Source of the DNA: Propionivibrio limicola
GTDB taxonomy: Bacteria; Pseudomonadota; Gammaproteobacteria; Burkholderiales; Rhodocyclaceae
DNA length: 64,000 bases
NCBI RefSeq assembly: GCF_009469695.1
Contig: NZ_SSSR01000006.1
Span: 1-64,000, forward strand
Reading direction: 5' to 3'
Shown: piece after piece, positions 1-7,831 of the stretch
Position numbering within the stretch: position 1 is the stretch's first letter
Layout of the letters: every line of letters begins with the position of its first letter
Position numbers and translations under genes: made by a program
Notes under the pieces: generated by a model
Told to the model about the DNA's origin: nothing
Database searches by the model: none
Seen by the model: only the letters and a program-made list of their open reading frames with translations

Positions 1-63
1 GCGCTGATCGCGCCGCCTTCCGGTCGGGCCTTCGCCCCTCCCTCTCGGCAACGCGATCAGCGC
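1..63. repeat. 12-bp inverted repeat inside the insertion sequence end
   Basis: GCGCTGATCGCG at 1-12 is the exact reverse complement of CGCGATCAGCGC at 52-63, with a 39-nt spacer. It may extend left of the window. It could be a hairpin terminator downstream of the IS genes, but there is no T-tract. Confidence 0.5.
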
Positions 64-141
64 AAATGAAGTGTCCGGGGTGTGTCAGTTTTGAATCGCT
101 GCCCAACAAAAATCTGTATCAGTTTTGAATCGCCGTTGACA
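1..141. mobile_element. One end of an IS21-type insertion sequence
   Basis: Two copies of TCAGTTTTGAATCGC lie at 85-99 and 119-133, and the segment closes with GTTGACA at 135-141. Read on the minus strand the end begins TGTCAACGGCGATTC and repeats its internal 15-mer 34 bp further in. A 5'-TG end with repeated internal motifs is the arrangement known for IS21-family termini. A 12-bp inverted repeat (1-12 with 52-63) lies inside. The transposase genes would be left of the window, so the family assignment rests on the terminus alone. Confidence 0.65.
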
Positions 142-1055
142 ACCCCAAGCAAGTGGGCGAAATCGTCTACATGATCGGCAACGGACGCGGCAAGCAGCGA
201 GCCAGCCGGACAGGATCGGCGCGGGGCGTGGTGAGCTGGCGCTGTTTCTTGTTGTCCAGTGGCGAACGGACGATAGCCACAACGATGGCCGAAGGCGGAC
301 ACCGGGCAAAGGCAGGGCAAGCGGTGCGCCTTCTCGACATTCCCGTGACAGGAGCTTTCGGCGCGTGGGACACCCTGCATGATTCACCAACGGCGGCGGC
401 ATTCTCTGACGCGATCAAGCAGGCGTCGGCGCGGCAACATGGAGTTGTTGGGCGATCCTTTCTTGAAAAACTGACCAACGACGACCGCAACTTTTGCCAC
501 TTGCTGGAAGAGTTCAAGAATCTACCGCTGTTCGCAACGGATGGAATCGAAGGGCAGGATAAACGGGCGGCGGGCCGGTTCGCACTGATCGGTCTGGCTG
601 GCGAATTGGCGACCGAATACGGGCTAACCGGCTGGGAAGAAGGCGCGGCGATCCATGCGGCGGCGGAAGGCTTCAACCTGTGGCGATCTATGCGCGGCAA
701 AGGCAACGACGAGAAGCGCCAGATTGCCGAGAAGGTATCAGGCTTCGTTGAGCGACACGGCGACGGGCGCTTTTCCGATGCTGACGCGACCGTAGAGATT
801 CAAATTCGTGATCGGGCGGGCTGGTGGCGTGACGATGCCCAAGGCCGTGAGTATCTCTTCACTGCCGACGGAATGCGTGAAGCCTTGAAGGGCTTTGACT
901 TCAACCGGGCGCTCGACGTGCTGCAGGAGCTTGGCGCATTGCCAAAACCGGGGGCGGACGGCAAGCGGGCGCGATCATTCCGAATCGGCGGACGGGTGGC
1001 AAAGCTGTATGCAATCAAACCCGACAAGCTGGCGGGGGGTGAGCATGGCGCTTGA
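142..1055 (+). pseudogene. DUF927-domain protein, 5' end removed by IS insertion
   Basis: The readable frame begins at the IS border as PKQVGEIVYMIGNGRGKQ and runs about 300 residues to the stop at 1053-1055. The piece around GNGRGKQRASR, followed by a strand-helix segment ending in a small tail, resembles the C-terminal part of DUF927 proteins. These are primase/helicase-like proteins common on integrative elements and prophages, and are normally much longer. The GTG at 153 could restart translation but has no clear ribosome-binding site and lies within the domain. Its end overlaps the start of the next gene (1045), as expected for an element operon. The N-terminal part would lie beyond the IS. 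Confidence 0.65.
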
Positions 1056-1524
1056 TTCTTTGCTGGCATCGTTAAAAAACGGGGTTACAGAGGTTACACG
1101 GGTTACGGCCTGTAACGGCAAGGCTTTGCGCTGTAACCCCGAAGAAAAACCACAGGTTACACGGGTTACAACACCCGGAAGGCGGCGCGACTTTGTAACC
1201 CCTGTAACCCCGTGTAACCCGGCAGGGGTTACGCTGGAACCCTTGCCAATACTGGCTGTGCCCTCTGTAACCCGTGTAACCCCGGAAATAATCAATGTCG
1301 GAGCCAGTACGCAAGAACACAAGGCCGCGATCATCTCGCCATTGTCGGAAGCCTCAAACGACATTCAGCACGATGACGACGACCGGCGCTTCTGTAGCCA
1401 ATGCCTGAACCTGCATGGGAGCGTTTGCAGCGTCGCCTGTCCCGGTGGGCTGGTATCGGCGTCAAAGGGTTATCGGCCTGTGCTTGACCTGCTACACCGA
1501 TGTTCTGGATTCACGACGAACTGA
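1045..1524 (+). CDS. Small element-borne protein with Val-Thr repeats and Cys-rich tail
   Basis: A 159-residue protein starting MALDSLLASLKNGVTEVTRV, overlapping the upstream DUF927 frame by 11 bp. Residues about 13-80 are rich in VT dipeptides. The C-terminus has a cysteine cluster (FCSQCLNLHGSVCSVACPGG, later RCSGF) that may bind zinc. Similar small proteins are, from my general knowledge, often found after DUF927 genes on betaproteobacterial elements; their function is unknown to me. The DNA for the VT stretch contains 13 GGTTAC/GTAAC motifs in both orientations, and three of them are read as Cys-Asn instead of Val-Thr, so the DNA motif may matter more than the peptide. Confidence 0.7.
   Translation: MALDSLLASLKNGVTEVTRVTACNGKALRCNPEEKPQVTRVTTPGRRRDFVTPVTPCNPAGVTLEPLPILAVPSVTRVTPEIINVGASTQEHKAAIISPLSEASNDIQHDDDDRRFCSQCLNLHGSVCSVACPGGLVSASKGYRPVLDLLHRCSGFTTN
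1083..1281. repeat. Cluster of 13 GGTTACA/TGTAACC motifs inside a coding region
   Basis: GGTTAC starts at 1083, 1092, 1101, 1155, 1164 and 1227. GTAACC starts at 1133, 1195, 1204, 1214, 1267 and 1276, and GTAACG at 1112. Neighbouring copies are mostly 9-10 bp apart, close to one helical turn. The motif is used in both orientations and in two reading frames. Confidence 0.9.
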
Positions 1525-1532
1525 CGATCAAC

Positions 1533-1557
1533 AAGCCGGAGACGATCCGGCTTTTTT
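1533..1557 (+). terminator. Rho-independent terminator after the element gene
   Basis: AAGCCGGA (1533-1540) pairs with TCCGGCTT (1546-1553) around a 5-nt loop and runs into a T-tract, nine bases after the upstream stop codon. Confidence 0.85.
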
Positions 1558-2150
1558 GTGGCTGTAGTTCCTGCTGAGTCATAAGGACACACACGGGAAC
1601 GGCGGCGATGCCTTCATGGCGTGGGATTGCCGAATGGGTAGGGGCCGTCAAAAGGCTAGACGACAGAAAGCAGTTACCGACTGGTTCCGTTCGCTCGCAA
1701 TAACCTGTAGTTTTAGGCAGGGGGTAGGGACCCGAAAAAGTCTGGAATCCCCAGAAATGTAAACCGCTCGGTATCTCACGCGCAGAAAAAATCCCCTTTT
1801 CAAAAGAAATCAAAAGGCGCTTTAACCGCCTTGCACGGCAAGGGTTTGGCCGGTATTTGATTGGGCGAGAGAATCAGCAGCAAATGGGCTGTTTTCCTGT
1901 GCCTGCCAGCGGAGCCAATACTACGAAGCGTAGAAAGCAGATTTGGGCGACGTCAAAGAAAAGATCGACGGTATGGTTCCTGTTTCGCTGGGCAGAGGTT
2001 GGGCAAGGATGGCATTATTCGGGGTCACTTCAAATTGGTGTGCCCAAATGTGTGCCCATGTCGAAGTTATTGATTTTTAAAACCTAGCAACGGCAAGGCT
2101 TTGCGCTGGTTCGCTAGATTCTGCATCGGAAGCCCGTTTAACGTCGCACC
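1558..2150. other. Gene-poor border of the integrative element
   Basis: I see no convincing gene here. The short open frames around 1857-2087 and 1511-1813 have no recognisable motif and poor start sites. The segment carries a second copy of a 20-bp sequence (2089-2108, AACGGCAAGGCTTTGCGCTG) that also occurs at 1114-1133. The change from element to ordinary chromosome probably falls before the TSUP gene at 2151, but I cannot locate an attachment site with confidence. Confidence 0.5.
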
Positions 2151-2918
2151 GTGACCATCGAACTGACCCAGCTAGCCCTCCTGACCGTGGCGTCCCTTTT
2201 TGCCGGCTTCGTCGATTCCGTGGTGGGCGGGGGCGGCCTGATCCAGATTCCGGCGATTTTCTCGGTGTTGCCGAAGGAAATGCCGGCCACCCTGTTCGGC
2301 ACCAACAAGATTGCCAGCGTCGTCGGCACGGCGAACGCGGCGGTCAGATTCGCCCGCCGTGTGCGCATGCCGTGGGGAACGACGTTGCCGGCCGCCGTCG
2401 CGGCGTTCGGCTGTTCGTATCTCGGGGCGATCGCGGTGGCCTGGCTGCCGCGCGACATGTTGCGGCCGATGATCCTCGTCCTGCTCGTCGGGGCGGCGGC
2501 CTACACGTTTTGGCGCAAGGATTTCGGCGCCATCCACCGGCCGCAGCATGCCGGGCGTCGCGAGTTTTTCTATGCGCTGGCGGTGGGCGGCGTGATCGGG
2601 TTTTACGATGGATTTTTTGGGCCGGGAACCGGCAGTTTCCTGATCTTCCTGTTCATCCGCTTTTTCGGCTTCGATTTCCTGCACGCCTCGGCAGCGGCCA
2701 AGGTGGTGAATGTGGCAACTAACGTCGCGGCCATTGGCTATTTCGTGCCGAACGGCTATTACCTTCCCCTGCTGGCGGCGATCATGGCGACGGCGAATAT
2801 CTGTGGCTCGTTCATCGGCACGAGCCTGGCGCTGCGGCATGGCAGCGGCTTCGTCCGCAAGTTGTTTCTGTTCGTCGTTTGCGCGCTGATCGTCAAATTC
2901 GCCTGGGATACGCTGTGA
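2151..2918 (+). CDS. TSUP (TauE/SafE) family membrane permease
   Basis: A 255-residue integral membrane protein of the TSUP family, whose members move sulfur-containing or organic anions across the inner membrane; the substrate here cannot be read from the sequence. The two internal halves each open with the family's glycine-rich signature: FVDSVVGGGGLIQIPAI near residue 21 and FYDGFFGPGTGSFLIF near residue 150. About eight hydrophobic helices are visible and the length is typical. The start is a GTG with no strong ribosome-binding site. It stands alone, between the element border and the convergent LON-domain gene 13 bp away. Confidence 0.88.
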   Translation: MTIELTQLALLTVASLFAGFVDSVVGGGGLIQIPAIFSVLPKEMPATLFGTNKIASVVGTANAAVRFARRVRMPWGTTLPAAVAAFGCSYLGAIAVAWLPRDMLRPMILVLLVGAAAYTFWRKDFGAIHRPQHAGRREFFYALAVGGVIGFYDGFFGPGTGSFLIFLFIRFFGFDFLHASAAAKVVNVATNVAAIGYFVPNGYYLPLLAAIMATANICGSFIGTSLALRHGSGFVRKLFLFVVCALIVKFAWDTL

Positions 2919-2931
2919 CGACTGTTCGGCG

Positions 2932-3573
2932 TTAGCGAATCACCTCGCGCTGGGCCAGATAGGTGTGGAGGATTTCCAGTCGCGACACCGGATCGTCGAG
3001 TTCGAGCAGTTTCTGCTTGGCGAGCAGTTGTACCGGGAGAATTTCGGTCAAGCGATAGCCGACCCAGTTCGGATCGGAAAAGTCGTGCGGCTCCGGCATT
3101 TTTTCCGGCCCGAGATCGGCGACGATCTTCTTGAGCAGCGGAATCAGATCCTTCAGGCCGGCCGGAATGTCGTGGATTGCCTTCTCGGCCAGCAATTCGA
3201 TGTGGCCCGTCATGAGTCCATCCTGTTCCAGCGTTTGCGAAACGATGCGGAAACGCCGTCCCCCCCTTACCTTCAACGTCATGCTGCCGAGTTGGGGTAC
3301 GTCGGCCGCCTCAATATGGGCGAGGGTGCCGACGGTGTGCGGTGTGGCTGGTTCTCCGCTCTCTTTGCCGCTGGCAATCAGGCAAACGCCGAACGGTGTT
3401 TCGTCCTTGAGGCAGCGCGCTGCCATGTCGAGGTAGCGCGGCTCTGAGATCTTGAGCGCCAGCCGTCCCTCCGGGAAAAGCAGGCCGTTAACCGGGAAGA
3501 GGGGAATGGTCGCCGTTTCGGAGGCGATCTTCCTGCCGGAAGTTCGGCTGCGCAGAAAGCCGAACCAGCTCAT
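2932..3573 (-). CDS. LON substrate-binding-domain protein
   Basis: A 213-residue protein matching the N-terminal substrate-binding domain of Lon protease (ATIPLFPVNGLLFPEGRLAL, then KISEPRYLDM), with no AAA or protease domain after it. Such stand-alone LON-domain proteins are common in proteobacteria and have no settled function. Helix-rich C-terminal half with LPVQLLAKQKLLELDDPVSR, as in the family. I chose the ATG at 3573 because it overlaps the ubiX stop by four bases (ATGA), which implies translational coupling. A longer upstream frame exists but reads through ubiX in another frame. Confidence 0.88.
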   Translation of the reverse strand: MSWFGFLRSRTSGRKIASETATIPLFPVNGLLFPEGRLALKISEPRYLDMAARCLKDETPFGVCLIASGKESGEPATPHTVGTLAHIEAADVPQLGSMTLKVRGGRRFRIVSQTLEQDGLMTGHIELLAEKAIHDIPAGLKDLIPLLKKIVADLGPEKMPEPHDFSDPNWVGYRLTEILPVQLLAKQKLLELDDPVSRLEILHTYLAQREVIR

Positions 3574-4187
3574 TCTTTCCCTTCCTGTTGGCCCCAGCGC
3601 TGCATCAGTTGATGCGGAACGGCCAACTGGTCGAGCAGGCGGGCGACGACGAAATCGACGAGATCCTGCACCGTTTGCGGATGGTGGTAAAAGCCCGGGT
3701 TGGGCGGCAGGATGATGGCGCCGGCGCGTGACAGGCGCAGCATGTTTTCCAGATGGATCGCCGAGAGCGGCGTTTCGCGCGGCACGAGAATCAGCTTGCG
3801 CCCTTCTTTCATGGCGACGTCGGCGGCGCGTTCGATCAGATTGCTGGCCAAGCCTTGGGCAATCGAGGCCAGCGTTCCCATCGTGCACGGGCAGACGACC
3901 ATCGCTTCCGGCGGATTGGAGCCGCTGGCCACCGGCGCAAACCATTCTTCGCGACCGTAAACTTCGAGCGTGCCGGGAAGGTTTGAAAAGCGCTGTTGGA
4001 AAAAAGCCAGCGTTTCGGCAGGGCGCGACGGCAGCTCCAGCCCCATCTCCTGGCGGGCGACAACCTGGGCGACTTGCGAATAGAGCAGCTGTACCCGGCA
4101 ACCGGCCTGGAGCAGGCATTCGAGCAGGCGGATGCCGTAGGGCAGGCCGGAGGCGCCGGTAAAGGCGAGACAGATCGTTTTAGACAT
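3570..4187 (-). CDS. ubiX: Flavin prenyltransferase UbiX
   Basis: A 205-residue enzyme that joins dimethylallyl phosphate to FMN to make prenylated FMN, the cofactor of UbiD-type decarboxylases, including the one in ubiquinone synthesis. The flavin-binding start FTGASGLPYGIRLLE (residues 9-23) and the conserved CPCTMGTLASIAQGLASNLI (near residue 99) and LVPRETPLSAIHLENM segments are present, and the length is normal for UbiX. It overlaps the LON-domain gene by four bases and the upstream Gx-transporter gene by eight, so the three are likely co-transcribed. Confidence 0.95.
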   Translation of the reverse strand: MSKTICLAFTGASGLPYGIRLLECLLQAGCRVQLLYSQVAQVVARQEMGLELPSRPAETLAFFQQRFSNLPGTLEVYGREEWFAPVASGSNPPEAMVVCPCTMGTLASIAQGLASNLIERAADVAMKEGRKLILVPRETPLSAIHLENMLRLSRAGAIILPPNPGFYHHPQTVQDLVDFVVARLLDQLAVPHQLMQRWGQQEGKE

Positions 4188-4722
4188 TTTGCACCCCCGG
4201 GTCGATGCGCGGCAGCGTGGACAGAAGACGGGCGGCGATCAGCCCGTTGATGATACCGAAGGTGAGCGCGGCGACGGCGAAAATGGGAACCAGATAAAAC
4301 AGGCCGTTATGCGGAATCAGCCACAGGCGAGCGAGCAGCAGCTGGCCGCCGATGTGGGCGAAAGCCGCCAGAATGCTCCAGCTGACCGGCCCGAACAAAC
4401 GGTACGGCAGGCGGATGGCCAAGGCCAGCGCGAACAGGCTGAAGACGGCACCGGTCAGGCTCATGAAAAACCCTGGCGAGAGAAACTGGCCGAGCAGGAT
4501 GCCGCCGGCCACGACACGCAGCCCGCACACCCAGGCTGCTGTATTCCAGCCGTAACGGGCGAGCACGATCAGAGTGACGATGTTCGACAACCCCGGTTTT
4601 ACGCCGGGCAGGGGCAACGGAATCGCCGCATCGATCACCGCCAGCCCGATGGCGGCGGCGGCGAGCTGGGCGATGCGATGGTCTTCGGCCGTCGTGACCA
4701 GTCTAATAACTGAGCGAGTCAT
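4180..4722 (-). CDS. Gx transporter family membrane protein
   Basis: A 180-residue membrane protein of the family once labelled heptaprenyl diphosphate synthase component I and now called Gx transporter. Five or six hydrophobic helices are evident. PLPGVKPGLSNIVTLIVL near residue 33 is the family hallmark. Members resemble the substrate-binding membrane subunits of small-molecule importers, but the substrate is not known. The start at 4722 lies within the end of the upstream NusG-II gene (20-bp overlap), and its own end overlaps ubiX, indicating a tight operon. Confidence 0.83.
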   Translation of the reverse strand: MTRSVIRLVTTAEDHRIAQLAAAAIGLAVIDAAIPLPLPGVKPGLSNIVTLIVLARYGWNTAAWVCGLRVVAGGILLGQFLSPGFFMSLTGAVFSLFALALAIRLPYRLFGPVSWSILAAFAHIGGQLLLARLWLIPHNGLFYLVPIFAVAALTFGIINGLIAARLLSTLPRIDPGVQNV

Positions 4723-5077
4723 ACGATTCCTTGCCGCCCGTAATCTGGAGGCTGACCTGATTCGGGGCGCAAATGGCGATCTCTCCCGGCTGTTCCAGCC
4801 ACCCTTGGCGGACGCAGTATTGATGTGGTCCGGGATCGGAAACGACGCGCACCCGGCGCTTTTCCACGGCAATTTTCGTCATGCCCAGCGGGCCGGGCAC
4901 TTCGATCGTCTTGTCGCGGGAAAGATCGAGTTCGGCGAAGACTTCGCCGGATTTTTTGACGACGACTTTCTCGGCGCTGCCGCCGTGCCAGGCCAGCGGG
5001 AAAGAAAGGATGCACAGCGCCAATCCAAGCACAGCGAGCAGCCAGTCGCCGGGTTTGAGCAGCGACAGCCAGTGCAT
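4703..5077 (-). CDS. NusG domain II-containing protein
   Basis: A 124-residue protein with one N-terminal membrane helix (about residues 12-33) followed by an exported domain of roughly 85 residues of the NusG-domain-II type (DUF1312). The end of the domain is seen in HQYCVRQGWLEQPGEIAICAPN, with two conserved cysteines. Proteins of this kind often sit beside a Gx transporter, as here, and probably work with it at the outer face of the inner membrane; the precise role is unknown. The ATG at 5077 touches the rapZ stop codon by one base, which fixes the start. A longer frame lacks support. Confidence 0.8.
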   Translation of the reverse strand: MHWLSLLKPGDWLLAVLGLALCILSFPLAWHGGSAEKVVVKKSGEVFAELDLSRDKTIEVPGPLGMTKIAVEKRRVRVVSDPGPHQYCVRQGWLEQPGEIAICAPNQVSLQITGGKESYDSLSY

Positions 5078-5949
5078 CAGGAATTGCCGGTTTGATTGCC
5101 GGTCTGCGTCGGCGCAAGTTCGCGGTGCCGCACCAGGACGCGTGCCTGAGTCTGGAACTGCCGGGCCAGCCATTCGGCGAAATAGACCGAGCGATGCTGA
5201 CCGCCGGTGCAACCGATGCCGACGGTCAGATAGCTGCGGTTGTCGCGCACATAGCAGGGCAGCCAGGTGGCGATGAAGCGGGCGATATCGTCACGCATGC
5301 GCAGGACTTCCGGTTCGGCTTCGAGGAAGTCGATGACCGGCTGGTCGCGACCGGTGAGGGGGCGCAAAGCGGCGTCGTAAAACGGGTTCGGCAGGCAACG
5401 CACGTCAAAGACCAGTTCGGCGTCGAGCGGAACGCCGTGTTTGAAGCCGAACGATTCGAACAGGAGGGTGAGGCCGTGGCGGCCGTCGGGGGTGATGAAC
5501 TGGCGAATCCACTCGCGCAGGGCATTCGGCTTGAGATCGCTCGTGTCGATATGGTGGCCGAGCTCGGCCAGCTCCTCGAGGCGCAGGCGTTCGTCGGCGA
5601 TGGCTTCGGTTAGCGTGCGCTGCTCGTTGGCGAGCGGGTGGCGACGGCGCGTTTCGGAATAGCGTTTGAGCAGCGTGTCGGTCTTGGCGTCGAGAAAGAG
5701 GAATTGCAGGTCGATGCCGTGGGCGCGCAGGGCAGACAGCTGTTGCGGCAGGCGCTCGATGCTGTCGCCGCCGCGGATATCGATGGCGACGGCGACCTTG
5801 TCGTAGCCCTGATCGCCGAGATGGTCGATGAGGGGCTGCAGCAACTGCGAAGGAAGGTTGTCGACGCAGTAGTAGCCGGAGTCCTCAAGAATGTTGAGGG
5901 CAATGGATTTCCCGGAGCCGGAAAGGCCGCTGATGATCACGATGCGCAT
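5077..5949 (-). CDS. rapZ: RNase adapter protein RapZ
   Basis: A 290-residue protein with a Walker A P-loop (GLSGSGKS, residues 8-15) and the RapZ C-terminal domain ([19 protein letters not shown]). In enterobacteria RapZ binds the small RNA GlmZ and delivers it to RNase E to tune glucosamine-6-phosphate synthase. In other bacteria it is more generally a nucleotide-binding protein with the same fold, so the RNA role here is inferred from family membership. It heads the minus-strand run rapZ, NusG-II, Gx transporter, ubiX, LON. In many proteobacteria rapZ is near PTS genes; none are visible here. Confidence 0.95.
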   Translation of the reverse strand: MRIVIISGLSGSGKSIALNILEDSGYYCVDNLPSQLLQPLIDHLGDQGYDKVAVAIDIRGGDSIERLPQQLSALRAHGIDLQFLFLDAKTDTLLKRYSETRRRHPLANEQRTLTEAIADERLRLEELAELGHHIDTSDLKPNALREWIRQFITPDGRHGLTLLFESFGFKHGVPLDAELVFDVRCLPNPFYDAALRPLTGRDQPVIDFLEAEPEVLRMRDDIARFIATWLPCYVRDNRSYLTVGIGCTGGQHRSVYFAEWLARQFQTQARVLVRHRELAPTQTGNQTGNS

Positions 5950-6034
5950 GGTGTGCAGAATAACGGATGCTCAGGAACACGGGCAAGCCGGGGTGGCATA
6001 AACTAAACGCTTGTCCAAACATTCGGATGATGCA

Positions 6035-7207
6035 ATGAAGTTATTGGATATCCCTTTCCTGCGCGATCTTGTTGCCATCCGGCACGACATCCATGCGCAC
6101 CCGGAAACTGCCTATCATGAAGTCCGGACGTCCGACGTCGTGGCGCGCGAACTGGCGGCCTACGGACTGGAAGTGCACCGCGGCCTGGCCACCACCGGCG
6201 TGGTCGGCGTCCTGCGCAAGGGAAACAGTCGCCGCGCTATCGGCCTGCGCGCCGACATGGACGCGCTGCCCATGCATGAAAAGAACGATTTCATGTATCG
6301 CTCGGCGCATCACGGACGCATGCATGCGTGCGGCCATGACGGTCACACGACGATGCTGTTGGGGGCGGCGCGCTATCTCGCCGAGCATCGCGATTCGCTG
6401 AATTTCGAAGGCACCGTGTATTTCATTTTCCAGCCCGCCGAGGAGGCGGAGGGCGGGGCGAATGTGATGATCGGCGACGGCCTGTTCCAGAAGTTTCCGA
6501 TGGACGCGGTGTTCGGCCTGCACAACTGGCCGGGGATTCCGGTCGGTGAAATGGCCGTCATGGCCGGCCCGGTGATGGCCGGAACGTGCGCGCTGGAAAT
6601 AGCGGTGAACGGCCATGGCTGCCATGCGGCGATGCCGAATCTCGGCGTTGATACGATGCTTGTCGCCAGCCATCTCGTAACGACCTTGCAGAGCGTGGTT
6701 GCGCGCAACATCCATCCGTGCGACGCGGCTGTCGTCAGTGTCACGCAGATTCACGGCGGCGATGCGGTCAACATCATTCCCGACGAGGCGGTCATGCGTG
6801 GCACGATCCGCAGTTTCCGGCCCGAGGTGCAGGAGGCCGTGGAACGTTCGATCGAACGTCTGTGCGCTGGCGTCGCCAGCGCCTTCGGCGCCCAGATCAA
6901 GGCGGTTTTCGATCACCGCTATCCGCCGACGATCAACAATCCGACGGAAACCGATTTTTGTCTGCGCGCCGCAAAATCCGTCGTCGGCGAAACGCGGGTC
7001 AGGCGTCACGAGCTGCCCTCGATGGGCGCTGAAGATTTCGCCTACATGCTGCGCGAAAAACCCGGTTGTTACGTCTGGCTCGGCAACGGCGCCGGGACGG
7101 GCAGCTGCTCCCTGCACAATCCGTACTACGACTTCAATGACGATGTTTTGCCTTATGGCGTCAGCTATTGGGTGCGGCTCGTCGAGCAGCGATTGGCGGT
7201 CGGATAG
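6035..7207 (+). CDS. M20 family amidohydrolase (hippurate hydrolase type)
   Basis: A 390-residue metallo-amidohydrolase of peptidase subfamily M20D, which removes N-acyl or N-benzoyl groups from amino acids or opens related amides in the cytoplasm. The metal ligands are visible: Cys in HACGHDGHTT (near residue 99), Glu pair in FQPAEEAEGG (near 136), His in GLHNWPGIPVG and the late His in CSLHNPYYDFND. A dimerisation domain sits in the middle (GHGCHAAMP onward). An in-frame TTG at 6011 would add eight residues; I chose the ATG at 6035. It is divergent from rapZ and stands alone, so the true substrate is open. Confidence 0.9.
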   Translation: MKLLDIPFLRDLVAIRHDIHAHPETAYHEVRTSDVVARELAAYGLEVHRGLATTGVVGVLRKGNSRRAIGLRADMDALPMHEKNDFMYRSAHHGRMHACGHDGHTTMLLGAARYLAEHRDSLNFEGTVYFIFQPAEEAEGGANVMIGDGLFQKFPMDAVFGLHNWPGIPVGEMAVMAGPVMAGTCALEIAVNGHGCHAAMPNLGVDTMLVASHLVTTLQSVVARNIHPCDAAVVSVTQIHGGDAVNIIPDEAVMRGTIRSFRPEVQEAVERSIERLCAGVASAFGAQIKAVFDHRYPPTINNPTETDFCLRAAKSVVGETRVRRHELPSMGAEDFAYMLREKPGCYVWLGNGAGTGSCSLHNPYYDFNDDVLPYGVSYWVRLVEQRLAVG

Positions 7208-7324
7208 CCATTGGTGAGGATTGAACAAAAGATCCGCCGGTGTGCGTCAAGCGAAGGCGCGGCCAAGTCATGAAGGCTTGTCGGGAAATACGCCGGAAAG
7301 CACGGCGTCAGGCGAACTGCCCGT

Positions 7325-7495
7325 TTAGTGCGTTTCGTCCTCGGCGGGCGTTGCCGGTGGCGTGACCGGGATGTTTGGAATCCACGGCGTTACCGGGATC
7401 GGTGGCCGGCCACATGTCAGGCAATAGCCCGTTTCCTCGTCGTAGACACAATAGTTGAGGCAGATGATCGGGTTTTCTTCGGCGTCGGTTGTCAT
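7325..7495 (-). CDS. Small four-cysteine protein related to DUF1289
   Basis: A 56-residue protein with a good ribosome-binding site (GGAGAA about 11 bases before the ATG at 7495). The core ICLNYCVYDEETGYCLTCGR has Cys-x3-Cys, then an acidic turn with ETG, then Cys-x2-Cys. This is the same pattern as in the DUF1289 protein encoded next to it (CVRLCGLDAETGLCRGC), so the two look like distant relatives or an old duplication. The tail is proline-rich (PIPVTPWIPNIPVTPP). Metal binding, probably zinc, is inferred from the cysteines; no function is known to me. Confidence 0.72.
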   Translation of the reverse strand: MTTDAEENPIICLNYCVYDEETGYCLTCGRPPIPVTPWIPNIPVTPPATPAEDETH

Positions 7496-7540
7496 GGTAT
7501 TCGCGGTTCTCCTTCTCCGTGATTGGCGAAGGAACGGATT

Positions 7541-7744
7541 CTACCTTGCTGTCTGAAGGCGCCGTTCAACGGCGGCGAGTATCGCTAGCCGGTCTTCGTC
7601 CGAGCCTTTCCACCAGCCGGTGATTTCGTCGAGGGTACGGAAGCATCCGCGACATAAGCCCGTTTCGGCATCCAGGCCACAGAGGCGAACACAAGGCGAC
7701 GCAACATTGGGGGTTTCTTTGGCGGTAGCGGCAGATTGGGTCAT
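7541..7744 (-). CDS. DUF1289 domain-containing protein
   Basis: A 67-residue protein of the DUF1289 family (Fe-S or zinc protein, function unknown). The conserved core reads SPCVRLCGLDAETGLCRGC, followed by FRTLDEITGWW, as in the family. Four cysteines (Cys-x3-Cys ... Cys-x2-Cys) suggest a bound metal. An in-frame GTG at 7765 would add seven residues; neither start has a strong ribosome-binding site. It is the upstream member of a two-gene run with the 56-residue protein that shares its cysteine pattern. It may be transcribed after the enoyl-CoA hydratase gene, 87 bp upstream. Confidence 0.85.
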   Translation of the reverse strand: MTQSAATAKETPNVASPCVRLCGLDAETGLCRGCFRTLDEITGWWKGSDEDRLAILAAVERRLQTAR

Positions 7745-7831
7745 TGCAGGAACTCGATAAGACACCGCCCATCGGACAAGTCAATTTTCGAAGAGTTCTC
7801 GTTGTTCAATTATTTCGGAAACGTTGCGGAT

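Noticed and set aside
1083-1281. CRISPR array in the TGTAACC repeat region
   Set aside because: Repeat units are 6-9 bp, spacing is irregular with both orientations, and the region is a coding sequence.
1857-2087. Short overlapping plus-strand frames (76 and 70 codons) in the element border
   Set aside because: No ribosome-binding site, no recognisable motif and inconsistent codon use; treated as non-coding.
4723-4872. 50-residue N-terminal extension of the Gx-transporter gene
   Set aside because: It reads across the NusG-II gene in another frame and lacks homology; the ATG at 4722 fits the operon overlap.
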